From: Mantamonas sphyraenae
Taxonomy: Eukaryota > CRuMs > Mantamonadidae
Direction: 5' to 3'
DNA: 64,000 nucleotides
Assembly (NCBI GenBank): GCA_026936335.1
Contig: JAPMXV010000072.1
Coordinates: forward strand, 62,001-126,000
The notes beneath the pieces were generated by a model. It did not search any database. It was not told the origin of the DNA and saw nothing but the letters and a program-made list of their open reading frames with translations. This document shows positions 20,448 through 31,289 of the stretch, in pieces (within the stretch, counting starts at the first letter, position 1; every line of letters starts with the position of its first letter). Both the position numbers and the translations under genes were made by a program.

Positions 20448-20819
20448 TCACTTGTCTTTCTTCTCCTCGTTGCCCGCCTTGGCTGCCGCTTTCTTGGCTG
20501 CTCGCTGCTGGCGCTCGGCCTTGATCTGTGCCTTTTCCTCCTCCGAGTGGCCAATTGTCGTCAAACTGTTCACAATGCCGTAGCACACCAGACCAAAGGC
20601 GTTGGCGCCGATGGCCACGTTCAGCAACGGCGTGTGCCTTGACACCTCCCCGGCAGGACCCCAGTACAGGTACCGCATGCTCAGCAATGCTCCCAACAGC
20701 ACCGTCTGCATGCCCGTGATCAGTGGCCTGTTCTTTGTGGCCAGGAAGGTGATCAACAAACACAGAAGGGCAACACAAAGGATCGAACTCCACACAAGCT
20801 GGTAGTGCCATCTCAGCAT
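20448..20819 (-). CDS. Small three-pass membrane protein with KKxx ER-retrieval tail
   Basis: 123 residues from the ATG at 20819. Three hydrophobic segments are visible (LVWSSILCVALLCLLITFLA, MQTVLLGALLSMRYLYW, LLNVAIGANAFGLVCYGIV). A basic/acidic helix (EEKAQIKAERQQRAAKKAAAK) follows and the protein ends in KKDK. A dilysine at -3/-4 is the classical COPI-dependent ER-retrieval signal for type I or polytopic proteins, so residence in the early secretory pathway is likely. The fold is vaguely reminiscent of TMEM14-type small membrane proteins, but I would not assign it. A 107-bp gap separates it from the coiled-coil gene start. Confidence 0.65.
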   Translation of the reverse strand: MLRWHYQLVWSSILCVALLCLLITFLATKNRPLITGMQTVLLGALLSMRYLYWGPAGEVSRHTPLLNVAIGANAFGLVCYGIVNSLTTIGHSEEEKAQIKAERQQRAAKKAAAKAGNEEKKDK

Positions 20820-20982
20820 CCCGTACACGTAGCTAAGCAACACGCAAGCACACACACACACAGAGGGAGAGGGTGGTGGTGGTGTGGTTGCACCCTTGAG
20901 TGTCAGTCTGTGCTTCAATCCGTACACCCCGCTGTGCTTGGACCTGTTCTTTGACGTGGCCGCCCTCCTCATTTCCGGAAAC

Positions 20983-21198
20983 CTACTCTGCCTCCATGCC
21001 CAACGCATCCACAAACGCCTCCAGAGTTTGGTCCTCGGGAACACCCAGCATGAGACGCACCGACTCTGTGTCGTTCTCCCACGGGGTGTCCGACATCAGC
21101 TGCAGGCAGGCCAGCACAAACGAGGCCGCGCACGCTGCAGCGATTTCAGCCCCACGTGTGCTTTGTGTCAGCACCTGCTCCACCACCCAACACCCCAT
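20983..21198 (-). CDS. Possible 71-residue hypothetical protein
   Basis: An ATG-initiated frame with codon use like its neighbours (G/C third positions) encodes MGCWVVEQVLTQSTRGAEIA, then an Ala-rich helix, then an acidic end with DTPWENDTESVRLML and GMEAE. If the start is right, Met-Gly-Cys would be a candidate N-myristoylation/palmitoylation site. It could instead be the last exon of a longer gene whose upstream exon I could not join in phase across the CA-repeat. No family was recognised. Confidence 0.35.
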   Translation of the reverse strand: MGCWVVEQVLTQSTRGAEIAAACAASFVLACLQLMSDTPWENDTESVRLMLGVPEDQTLEAFVDALGMEAE

Positions 21199-21214
21199 TC
21201 ACCACTCGCCATCG

Positions 21215-21216
<2 letters not shown>

Positions 21217-21247
<31 letters not shown>
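21217..21247. repeat. (CA)n microsatellite
   Basis: About 15 uninterrupted AC dinucleotides. A second, shorter CA tract lies at about 21337-21352. This 200-bp stretch between the small hypothetical gene and the AOAH stop codon contains no gene I can support. Confidence 0.9.
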
Positions 21248-21250
<3 letters not shown>

Positions 21251-21400
21251 TGAAGAAGGATGCCGAAAACGAAAAGAACGACCAGAGATTCATGTTGCCC
21301 TCGCCGTCGCGCTTGTGTGGGTGGGTGTCACTGGTACACACACACACACACAAAAACCCCCTCCAATGCAATGTTCCCTTGCATTCCACTTCTTCCCCCA

Positions 21401-23200
21401 CTACCAGCCTCCCTGGTCGCCAAACTGCTTCTCAATGGCTGCGTTGCTTGGGTTGGGTTTGCCCAGCCACCCGATGGTGTCCAGCTGCTTGCCGATGACT
21501 TCGCTGAACAAACGGTGTCCAATGGCCACCGACGGGTGGAATCCATCCATGGGCTCGATGAGCTTGGGCAGCGGGATGCCACGCTCGGTGGCAATCTGCA
21601 CAGCCTGCTCCAGCGGGAAATCCATGTAAGTGAGGTCAAAGGAATAGTTTCCCGACGCCTTTGCTTCGGCAACCACACTCTTGTACGCCTCGCTCAGCTC
21701 ATAGGCGCGCTGGTCCGTTGCGTTGCGTGTGGTTTCGTTTGCCGTGAGCCAGGTCAGACACGGGTTGGCCCCGGTGCACTCCAGCCACTCATACACCTTG
21801 GCATACGTCACTCCCAGCGGATGGATCTGGTTGTGCATCGTCTCGTACAGGAAGCCGCCGCGCACAAGCCCCATCCCCATAAAGTGCGACCCGGCAGGCA
21901 GAATCTTCTCCAGCTCGTTCAGCCCCGCCCAAATGTTGGCCTTGAACTGTTCCACCGTGGTCATCTTGTCCAGCGTGTCCTTGCACACGTCGTTGCCGAT
22001 GAACGCGGCAAAGACCATCGCCGGTGGCGAGTTTTGCTTGTCCATGCGCAGAAGGTGCACCTGAGGCACCATGTGCTTGGCCTCGGCACCGTTCCAGCCC
22101 ACGTTCTGATACTGGCGATGGTTGCACTTGGAGCGGGCCAGCATCTGCAGCAGAATTGACTCACCCTTGATGCTGTCCTCAAAGCCCGTGCTCCACGACA
22201 GCTGCGGGTGGTCAAACTCGTCGTTGAGCGTCTGCGGCACAATGCTCAGATCCTGCAGCGACAGCCACTCGGGTGGAATGTGGAATCCCGACGATGCCGA
22301 GTCTCCCATCATGCACACCGTGCGTGCTCGGAACTCTCCAGCACAGAACATGTCCTCGTACGTGGTGCCATTCACGCTGCCCGAGATTCCATTGCAGTTC
22401 TGGTCCTTGGTGCCACTTGTGTCCGGTGCAGACGGGTGCACCTGCGTGTCGCTGTCGTCGCAGTCCATGCCGCGCCAATCCGCTGCCCGCAGGCCCGTGT
22501 GCGTCGGCGAAAACAGGTCGCCATCCTCATCAGGCACCACAGCGGGTGCGTCACCCAGCTTGTGCTTCTTCAGCACATAGTTCAGTGCCTCAGCCTCCAG
22601 ACGCGACGTGCCTCCCAGCGGGCACGTCGTCGAACACAGCTTGATCTTCTCGCAGATGTCATCTGGCGTGTAGCCCTTCTCCAGCAAGTCGATGATCAGC
22701 GGACCAAAGATGGCTACAGTGTCGTCGCACTGTGTGGCAGTGGTGTCAGCGCAAGGCGCCCAGATTCAAACGGCCCTCTTTTTCTCCTTGCCACAGGCCC
22801 CAACGCGCCCGATGGGCACAACGGAGGTGTAGACGACTGCTTGTGCATGTGTGTGTGATGTGTGTGGCGTGTGTGGTGTGGTGTGGGCAGGTGCGGGGGT
22901 GGGCGTGTGCATGCCACGGAGGCAGGGAAAACCCACCAGCTTCCTCCACTTCTGGTCGGGAATCAGCTTGCACAGATCGTCAAGAATCGGCTGCTCGCCA
23001 TTCTTGATTCCGTTCTCCACCATGGTGAGCACAATGACGCAGCCAACACAGGTGAAATCCTGCTTGAGGGGACCCGATTTGGCAAGGTGCAAGGCGTGGT
23101 GGCGGTTTGCAGACACGCCAACCAACGTCGTCGCGCACAGAACCAGCGCCAGCACCATCAAAGAGCTCGAGGTTGTACCCAGCACAGCAAAACGAGCCAT
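21401..23200 (-). CDS. AOAH: Acyloxyacyl hydrolase (LPS lipase)
   Basis: Exon 1 23200-22937, intron 22936-22730 (GTGGGT...CACACAG), exon 2 22729-21401, phase 0; 530 residues (human 575). An N-terminal signal peptide (SSSLMVLALVLCATTLVGVS) precedes a saposin-B domain with paired Cys (FTCVGCVIVLTMVENGI, CKLIPDQ, KLCDDTVAIFG, DICEKIKLC). A Ca-binding-like Asp-rich segment (MDCDDSDTQVHPSAPDT) leads into a GDSL-type hydrolase. The nucleophile Ser lies in MMGDSASSGFHIPPEW, GND occurs in AFIGNDVCKDT, and the catalytic Asp/His pair is in MDGFHPSVAIGH. AOAH removes secondary acyl chains from lipid A of bacterial LPS in lysosomes or outside cells. In a bacterivore this fits digestion of Gram-negative prey. 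Confidence 0.93.
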
Positions 23201-23282
23201 ACTGAATCAAGCGAGGATACAATCGTTGGTTTGGATCCAACTGCGCCATCGGGACCCAACCAAGCTGCGCAACCAAGTCCCG

Positions 23283-25263
23283 ATGCAGGTGGACGTCCTC
23301 GGCGACCAACACAGCCCATGTTTTGTCGTGGAGCTGTGTGGCGTGCGCATTCTCGTCGACTGCCCCCTTGTGCTGTCCCACCTGACGGCGTACGAGAGTG
23401 GCGCTGGCCCACGTGGGCGCAAGCGCAGCCGGGAGGAGGAGGAGGAAGACGAAGACGGCGTGGAAGAGGACACCCGCGACAACAAACGACAACGTGTGCC
23501 CCATCCACCTCTGTTGGGCCTCTCTGACCAGTCGACACGACGAAGCAACAAGGCCCAACGCTTGTCCAGCAGCCACCCCGACGCCCCTTTGGCTTCCCAT
23601 GGCACCGTGCGAGGAGCGATGCTGGTGCACACCGTGGACTTTCACCGTCTGCAGCCTCATACGCTCGACGGCGTCCTAATCACCTCCTGGGAAGGGCTCA
23701 TGGGCCTGCCCTACCTCACGGAACACACCCGCTTCGATGGAGTGGTGCTTGCATGCCCACCGGCTATTCAGGGGGCGCGACATGCCATGCTCGAACTGGT
23801 CGAGCTGCACGCCCAGCGCAGGGGCACGCAGGCAGGACACGGACGCAAACGATGGGCACAACGCAGCGTGCGCAGCCGCTTGCCAAAGTCGTTGCAGGAT
23901 ATGATGGGACAGCCAGGCACGTGGCGCACACTGTACAGTCGCGAGGATGTGCGTGAGTGCCTGGCTCGTGTGACCCCGTGCAGCTACCACGAACACATCC
24001 AAGTGGAGCATGCACTCACTGTAACAGCACTCAGTTCGGGCATGAGTATGGGTGCTGCAAATTGGCTCGTGACCAGCCCCGAGCATCGCCTCGCCATCCT
24101 CAGCCAAAGCAGCCTCGCCCCCGATCGCCATCCTACCCCGGTCGACCTCCAGGCCCTCCAGGGCGCACATACCCTCCTCTTTGGCTCTCTATCTTCGTAT
24201 CCCAACATTTCCTTCCGCGACGCTTTGGCACGCGTCTGCGAGCGTGTTGGGGTCACCGTCAAGGCCCAAGGCAATGTTCTGCTTCCCTGTTCCCCGGCAG
24301 GGCTCACATTCGACCTCATCGAACACGTGCGCAACTATCTCGCCAGTGTGGGACTGCTCCAGCGCACCCAGATGTACCTTGTATCGCCCCAGGCCAAGGC
24401 TGCCCTCGCCTACAGCATGATCGCAGGCGAAATGGGTGTGCGACGCCAAGCAGAAGCGTGTGTACATGCCCGAGAGCCCCTTTGACCACACCCAGATGCT
24501 CAAAAACGGCGAACTCGTACACGTGGACTCCATCCACCATCCCGACTTTCGTCACCTCGGCCATGCGGGCTCTTCCAAAGCCAAGGACCGCGGCTGTGTT
24601 GTCTTTGTTGGCCATCCCAGCCTCCGTCTGGGCGACATCACCACTTTGTTGCGCCGCTGGGGTACGACGCCACCCAATTCTTCGTCGTCTTCGTCCTCAT
24701 CGTCCTCCTCGTCATCAATGCCCCCCACCGCTGTGCTGCTTACCGATCCCCGGTACAAGGACTTTCGGCAGCTGGTGTGCAGTGTGATGCCCACCAATGC
24801 TCAACTGTACAACATGCCCATTGACTTGCGCCTCAAGGCTTCCGAGGCGTCGTCGATTGTGGCACAGGTGCGTCCACAACGCGTGCTGATCCCACAGTCC
24901 CACCGAAAAGAGTTTCGGCTGCCGCAGGACAAGCAACACATAGACGAGGAGCAAACCCACTCACAGGAGCTGCAGTCACCACACAAACATCAACAACAGG
25001 AGCTGCAGCGCGAGATGCAGCAACAGGCCGTGCTTGCATTTGAAACAGGCGACGCGATTAGCATGGAACTGGATGTGCGCTTTGTGCATGCTACAATGAC
25101 ACGTTCTCTTGCAGCAGGACTGCGTCCCAAGGCTACAGGGGTCGACAACCGCCTGGAGGCAAAGGTGTGCGCTGTCTTGCGCGAACGAAATGGCGAGTAT
25201 GTGCTAGACGTGCCCAACATGGCCCAGCGCATCGAGGGCGAGGAGGCAGATGCTGATGAATGA
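23283..25263 (+). CDS. INTS9: Integrator complex subunit 9, with a one-base frame break
   Basis: Start ATG 23283; 383 codons run to 24431, one extra A at 24430-24432 breaks the frame, then 277 codons run from 24433 to the stop at 25263. The two parts give ~659 residues against 658 in human INTS9. Homology is continuous across the break: YLVSPQAKAALAYSMIAGE then WVCDAKQKRVYMPESPF, matching the INTS9 block that contains AEWLCHNKQTKVYLPEPPF. It is a metallo-beta-lactamase/beta-CASP protein in which metal ligands are degenerate, as is usual for INTS9. HTVDFHRLQPHTLDGVLIT lacks the HxHxDH motif. INTS9 is the non-catalytic partner of INTS11 in 3' cleavage of snRNA and other nascent RNAs. A Glu/Asp/Lys/Arg-rich insertion lies at residues 45-75. 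Confidence 0.9.
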
Positions 25264-25309
25264 ATGAATGTGAATGTGAGAATACATTTGTGCTGGGTGC
25301 TGGGGGTTG

Positions 25310-27194
25310 TTACTCGTCCTTTTCGTCCAAGTCGAGGCCGTGGATTCGGTTGAACTCCTCGATATCCTCGGGCCACCAGCGCCAGCCGCACATGGCCCTC
25401 CACACCTTGGGGCAGGTGGACTGAGGCACGTCCAGCACGATGCCAAGAGACAGCAGAGCGACGAGAAGGAAGACCGGCAGACCGGCAAAGTAGGCACCAG
25501 GACGGTCGCCCACAGGGCACTGCACGGTCGACGAGAGCAGGTCGGGTCGCTTGAGGCAGCATCCGACCAGAAGCATCTGCTGGATGCAGCTGTAGCCCTT
25601 GGAGTCGGTGTCACGCCAGACGTAAGGTGCGTCGATCTCGGTGGCGCCCGAGTTGCGCACCAGGCACGACACAAGGTTCAACATACGCGTGCCACAGTTG
25701 GGGCTCGCGTGTTCCGGCACCTTGCACTTCTGTGTGTTGTCCACGCAGTTGCACAACGTGTACGGGTCCACACCGCACGTCTCGTTGGCCCTGTTGGAGC
25801 ACAGTGTGCTGTTGTCCACAACCACACACTTGCCGCCCTCGCAACGCTCGCCATACTTGCACTGAATGTTCGAGTCGCATGCTTCGCCCTGACTCGCGCC
25901 AAACCAGTATTGGCACTTGCCGTTGGCGCCGCACACACTCAGGGGACCGCAGCTGTCGCGCTCCACTCCGTCCTTGGTGCATCCCACACCGTTGGCAATG
26001 ACACTCGCGCACGTTCCGTTAGTGCTTGTTGCTGTCGCGTACTTGCAGTACAGGCCCTTGCCGCACAGCTTCTTGCCTTCCGACGCATCGTTGGTCTCGC
26101 ACACGGCTCCCGAAGTCTCGCCTGTGCACAGGAAGATGGTCGACGGTGCCTGCTTGCACGAGGTACCGCGCGGGCAAGTCTGATCCGCGCCGCCCGTTGA
26201 CGTGGCGTCGTAGCTGTGTCACCAAGCGAATCCGCCGGCCCCGGGGGGTGGTTGGGTGTGAGCTGCAATCCCGCTTTTCTCCCTGCGTTTGCCACCCACA
26301 CATGCGCGCACAGCCAGCTCTGCGCCCACACCCTCCGTGAATGCATGCCATGTGTGTTTGTACACTGTTGCGCGGTCCGTTGCACGTCCCACACCCCATG
26401 CCTGTGCTGCAGAGGCCCGCCGCAAAGCTGACGCGCACAAAAATGCGCGGGCAACCGTCACTCGCGCGACTGGCTGGGCCCTTTCTGCAGGCAAGGATGG
26501 GCGACGACACGCAAGCAAGCGCACCACGGCTGTCGCACATGTCTCTCTGCCTCTGTGTGTGTTGTGCTACTTACCAGACGTCGTCGATGAAGCGCAGCGG
26601 GACGCACTTCTTGGTCTTGCCGCACATGAGACCAGGCCCGCAATCGTTGTCCACAGAGCACGTGGCCGTCTCTGCAGCCTTCTTCTCGCACTTGTTGTTC
26701 ACGCAGCGCAGCGTGGCGTTGCATGTGCTGTGTACCATCGACCCGCATTGCCCCCGTGTCAGCGTGTGTGTGTGGTGTGTGTGTGTGTATGTGAAGGTCC
26801 TCGGCAAGCACTCGGTCCTTTTCTCCGGGACCAAAAGCCTGGGAAACACAAACGCGGCTGCGGCCCCGTCAAGAGCCATGCACCAAGGCATGGCTGCTGC
26901 CACTTTGCACACACATGGCCACACCAGCTACGGTCCACGTGCCACCACGTGCGGTCCACGTGCGCCACGCGCGTGCTCGAGGACACTTTCAACGCAAATT
27001 GGAACTTACCGGCCACCCGTGCCGCACGCGGAGCCCTCGGGCAGGTTGGTGTTGGGCACGCACTTGGTGCCGTCACACACACCATAATTGGGGCACAAAG
27101 CATCCTTGGTGGTGCATGTGGCGGAGCAAGTGGACTGGCCCATAGACACAACGGCCAGCATCGCCATCACAGCGACGACAAAGACAACCTTCAT
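25310..27194 (-). CDS. Cysteine-rich type I membrane protein
   Basis: Exon 1 27194-27010, exon 2 ending 26575 and exon 3 26213-25310; donors GTAAGT at both junctions, and exon 3 begins after GACACAG. A signal peptide (MKVVFVVAVMAMLAVVSMG) is followed by repeated short Cys modules: CSATCTTKDALCPNYGVCDG, CNATLRCVNNKCEKK, CSVDNDCGPGLMCGKTKKC, CGKGLYCKYA and CKYGERCEGGKC. Near the end a single membrane helix (AYFAGLPVFLLVALLSLGIV) precedes a short acidic tail. The C-x(5-7)-C-x-x-x-C pattern resembles Dickkopf/EGF-like or Dictyostelium surface Cys-rich repeats without matching one securely. The start of exon 2 is uncertain: the best homologous position (26754) has no AG, and the nearest in-phase AGs are at 26800 and 26818, giving 437 or a few more residues. 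Confidence 0.7.
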
Positions 27195-27332
27195 GGCGCG
27201 TTTTCAGTGCATCCGCATGCGCGCAGATGTCTCATTCCTTGCCTCTCGAGCCACAGAAACGACGGACACAGACACAGAGAGTGTGTGCGACAGAGAGACA
27301 AACAAGCAAACAACCCAGTTCTCTTCATTCCT

Positions 27333-28229
27333 TCACGCAAACGCGTCGTCGTCGTCGTCCTCGTCGATCAGCCTCCTCTTCTTCTTTGCCTTTTGCCTCG
27401 ACCGTGACAACTCCTCTCCACCATCTGAATCGTCGTCTGTGTCATCGTTACCACCGTGGTCATTGGCTCCATCGTCCTCATTTTCGTCCTCATCCTCATC
27501 CTCCTCCTCGCCTCCGGGCACGTATTCGCCCTCCGAGTCGCCGCCGCTGCCGCTCTCTTCTTCGTCGTCGTAGTACTCCAATTCGGCGTCGTCGTCCACC
27601 ACAAACCCGTCGTCGTCGTACTCTTCCATCACTTCTTTCCGCCTTCGCTTGCCACTCTTCATCATGTGCTTGGCTTCCTTCTTAAGCTCCCGAATGTCTT
27701 CCAGTTCCACCTCCACTCCGTCTTCCTCTGCCTCCATCTTGCCTTTGCCTTCGCTGCTGCTTCCCTTCTTCTTCCTCCCCTGGCCCTTGCTTGCCTTTGC
27801 TCCTTTGGTTCCCTTTGCCCCTCGCTTTCCCTGCTTCTTGGCCTCCTCCTGCGCTTTCTTCTCTTCCCGCGAGTCGATGTCGCTCACCTCCTTCACAAAC
27901 TCCTTCATTGTGTCGAACCGCTCGTTGTTGTGAATGGCTCGTTTCCTGCACAAACCCAACCGTGCCGTGTGAGTGATGCACTCTCTTCCCATGCCACATC
28001 ACATCACATCTCTCTCTCTCTCTCTTTCTAGCACGCACAGGTGGGTGGCCGACACCATGGTGCCGTCCTTGGCTGCGCACTCCTGCGCGCTTGTTTCTGC
28101 CAGGTCCTTGATGAAACATTCCACAGCAAAGCCCACTGCCTGAATCACTCCCTTTTGCAGCTTCCCGATCTCTTCGTCCAACAGAATCATCTTCTTCAGC
28201 TTGCCCGTGGGGAAGCGAGTGGAAGACAT
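27333..28229 (-). CDS. Histone-fold protein, NC2-alpha/DRAP1-like
   Basis: Exon 1 28229-28039, intron 28038-27946 (GTGCGT...GTGCAG), exon 2 27945-27333; 267 residues. The N-terminal ~95 residues are a CBF/NF-Y-type histone fold: TRFPTGKLKKMILLDEEIGK, VECFIKDLAETSAQECA and, across the splice, SATHLKRAIHNNERFDTMKE. This agrees best with DRAP1 (NC2-alpha), which pairs with Dr1 to repress or modulate TBP at promoters. CHRAC or DNA-polymerase-epsilon small subunits share the fold and are the main alternatives. The C-terminal ~170 residues are Lys/Gly/Ser then strongly acidic (EEEDEDEDENEDDGAND), ending in KKKRRLIDEDDDDDAFA with a likely nuclear signal. Confidence 0.8.
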
Positions 28230-28346
28230 CAGCCCGATCGTTTGTTTGCTTGGCTTCCCCGCAGCGCGTTGACATCCATCACAACAACCTCGTTCACACC
28301 AGCGCCAACCCACACACACACACACACGCAAGAACCTGCTTTCCCA

Positions 28347-30690
28347 ATGGCTGGCAATACGTCGCGACGAGGCAAGTCTGGTTCAGGAGGCGGAGGAGGC
28401 CGTTCCCAAAGCGGCGGAAACAACAATGGACGCGGACGTGGAGGCGGTGGAGGCGGAGGAGGCGGAGGAGGCGGTGGGGGCGGTGGAGGCAGAGGAGGTG
28501 GAGGAACACGCACCGGTGCTCGGGGTAGGGGAAGCGGAGGCGGTGGCGGAGGGAAGCAGCGCTCGGAACGAGGGGGACACAACCACAGCGACGTGCACCC
28601 GTACCGCAAGGGAGGCGGAGGAGGAGGAGGACGGGACGACGGGGGCAACGACCGAGATGGAAGGGGTGGCTTTGCACGTGGAGCCCGAGGCAAGAAGAAC
28701 AGCGGGTCCAGGCAATGGAAGTACAAGGTGAGGCCGCAGCAGCCTGACGGGCGGAAAGCGCCCTTTTACACGCCCTTTTACCATGTGCATGCACCGCACA
28801 CACGACTGCACGCGATGAAAACGGGACTTTGGATAAGCATCCCCTCCCTCAATGCCATGAGAGCATGCACTGACACCACAACGGGACAAAACACTCACGG
28901 AACCACAGATCGCAGGTGTGGACGGCCACGCCACCAACCAGGACACGCTGGTCAACTTTCTGCGCAACCGAATGAAGAGCGAGCTGACGGTGAACGAATT
29001 TAACTTTGCACGAAACAACACTGCCTTTATCACAGTGGGAAACCGCAACGAAGGGCAGGCGTTGCTCAAACTCGACGGCATCAGTTTCAGCAACAAGAAA
29101 CTGCGCATCACAGCCATGGGCGGTGACTCGGGCAGCTCGTCACGTGACACACGCGATCGCAACAGCAACAGCAACGTCAAGATGGAAAAGCGACTGAACG
29201 AAGCGCTGTGTGTCATTGCCGAGGACAACCTGCGCGACGGCATCCTCGACCTCAGCAGCCTCTACACAAAACTCAACGACTACACCAAAGAATTCCAGAT
29301 GGACCGGCTCATGTTTCCATGGAGCAACACCATGGTGCCTGCGCTCTTGCAGCTGGTGGGCAAGAACTTTGCCGACGCAAACACCCTCATACTTGAGAAC
29401 AACCGCATCCGCAACCTCCGACCCTTCACCAACTTTAGCGACTACTGTCCCAACATCACCCACATCTCCCTGGCCAACAACGAGCTCGACGACTTTCGTT
29501 CCCTCGATGCCTTTCGCGACAGCGACGTCGTCGATCTCGTTCTCGACGGCAACCCTGTCTGCGATCAAGCAGACAAAGATCTTGCCTTTTACAGAGAGTA
29601 CGTGTGGGGGGGGGGGGAGAGTGGGGGCACGGGGACACAGAAGGATGGGCGAGGAATCACACCTCGTGAACACACACACTCACACACACACACACACATG
29701 CACAGTGAGGTCAAGCGAAGACTACCGCAGCTCAAATACCTCGACGAGGTGGAGTTTGAGGAGCCAATCAACCTGGGCATTCCATCGTTTGTCAACCAGG
29801 TGAACTTGCCTGCCTCCCAGGCCGATTTCTTTGACGACAAGCTCAACGAGAAGGTGGCCAACCGCTTCTTCAATCGTTTCATCGCCCTGTATGACAGCAA
29901 CCGCGAGGACTTGCTCAACGTCTACACCGATGAGTCGCTGTTCTCTGTGACGGTGCCGCCGCCGAAAAAGGGTGGTGGGGACGAGGGAAGCGACAACAAC
30001 GACGACCGGCGCGGCAAGCGTCCGCAGCGAGGCAATGCAGGACGGCGCGACAACATGCACGCATACATCAAACACAGTCGCAACCTGGCCCTGTTGAAGG
30101 ATCCGGAGAAAACCACGGATCTGCTTCGCCGCGGGAGAATCGAGATCATTGCCGGACAAGAGGCTCTGCCATCTACATACCATCTGGAGGACAGATTGCG
30201 CATGGATTGCTTTGTGATGAACACCAGTCGTGGTGAATTGCTCCAACTGACTGCACAGGGATACTTCCGGGAGCTGGAATCAAAGAAACAACGCGGCTAC
30301 CACCGCACCTTTGTCCTGGCCATGGCTGAACGTGGCTCCGACGCTGCCAACCACGATTGGGATGTCATTGTCCTCAACGACATCCTCCATGTGTACACAC
30401 CGGAGTTTTCCGATGACGAGGAGAACGACGACACAGACATGGGCGCACAGTCATCATCGTCCAGCAGCAGTGCAGGAGGTGGTGGCGCAGGAGGTAAGGG
30501 AGGCAGTGCCAGCAAGAAGCACCTCTCTCGTGACCAGAAGGCCCTCTTGGATGATTTCATGGCTGAAACGGGCCTCACTCGAAAAGCCACCCTCGAGTGC
30601 CTCGACGAGTTCTCCTGGGATGGCGACCTGGCCTTTGAGAACTTCCAAAAGGTCAAGAAGCAACTGCCCGACTCGGATTTCCGCAGGTGA
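28347..30690 (+). CDS. NXF1: Nuclear RNA export factor 1 (TAP/Mex67 type)
   Basis: Exon 1 28347-28727, exon 2 28909-29597, exon 3 29706-30690; introns GTGAGG...CCACAG and GTACGT...GCACAG; 684 residues (human 619). Domain order matches NXF1. A Gly/Arg-rich N-terminus contains a run of about 17 Gly. An RRM-like domain includes LVNFLRNRMKSELTVNEFNF and ARNNTAFITVGNRNEG. The LRR region has ANTLILENNRIRNLRPF, ISLANNELDDFRSL and VVDLVLDGNPVCD. The NTF2-like domain starts with FFNRFIALYDSNREDLLNVY and contains KHSRNLALLKDPEKT. The C-terminal UBA/TAP-C domain is SRDQKALLDDFMAETGLTRK with LECLDEFSWDGDLAFENFQK. NXF1 with an NXT1 partner carries mRNPs through nuclear pores. Introns contain a G9 run (~29607) and a CA repeat (29671-29698). 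Confidence 0.93.
29671..29698. repeat. (CA)n microsatellite in NXF1 intron 2
   Basis: CA repeat immediately upstream of the exon 3 acceptor at 29705, where it sits in place of a normal pyrimidine tract. Several other introns in this window have the same CACACAG-type acceptors. Confidence 0.8.
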
Positions 30691-30767
30691 ATGAACAGAG
30701 ACGACCACGCGCTTCTCCACCCAACCCAACCCCTAATTCCCCCCAAGAAAACAACCCACCTCACGCG

Positions 30768-31172
30768 ATGCCCAGCAAGACGCCATGGCTTGAACAGGGC
30801 AACAACGTTGTCAAGGTGCATGTGGCACTCGAGCTGCTGTGGCTGCTGATTGCTGTGTTTGCCGTCAATCCCAGCTTCTCCGTCGCCAGTGGATTGGCAG
30901 TGCTCGGTTTGGGCCTCACTCTCAGTGGGATGGTCAAAGAGGGCGACAAGACAAGGCGGCGGCTGCAACTTTTGGTGGCCGTGTGCCTTGTGCTGGACCT
31001 GCTGATCATCACCCCGATTCTCCTCACCTACAGTCGCTTTGCAATGGCCGCTGCCGCCATCCCTATCTACGTCGTGCGTGTGGCGGCCATTGTCATTGTG
31101 CAGCGCCAGCGCAAAAGGGCACGCCTCATGCAGTCGCCCGGTGTTGACGCCGATGGGAAAACCATCCTTTGA
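30768..31172 (+). CDS. Small four-pass membrane protein, family unknown
   Basis: Single exon, 134 residues from the ATG at 30768, 77 bp after the NXF1 stop on the same strand. Hydrophobic segments: VALELLWLLIAVFAV, ASGLAVLGLGLTLSGM, LQLLVAVCLVLDLLIITPI and AMAAAAIPIYVVRVAAIVI. A basic loop (KEGDKTRRR) between helices 2 and 3 and a basic C-terminal stretch (QRQRKRARLMQ) place those parts in the cytosol by the positive-inside rule. No motif points to a function. Confidence 0.65.
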   Translation: MPSKTPWLEQGNNVVKVHVALELLWLLIAVFAVNPSFSVASGLAVLGLGLTLSGMVKEGDKTRRRLQLLVAVCLVLDLLIITPILLTYSRFAMAAAAIPIYVVRVAAIVIVQRQRKRARLMQSPGVDADGKTIL

Positions 31173-31289
31173 TCCACGCGGCTGCACCCACACAGGGAGT
31201 GTGTCATGGAGAGGAAAGAGAGAGAGAGAGAGAGAGACGTCCTAGAGACACTATATCCGTACATTGGCGACGTCACCACAGAATCCATC

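Noticed and set aside
24421-24440. Intron at the INTS9 frame break
   Set aside because: Homology to INTS9 is gapless on both sides and only one base is in excess, too short for any intron.
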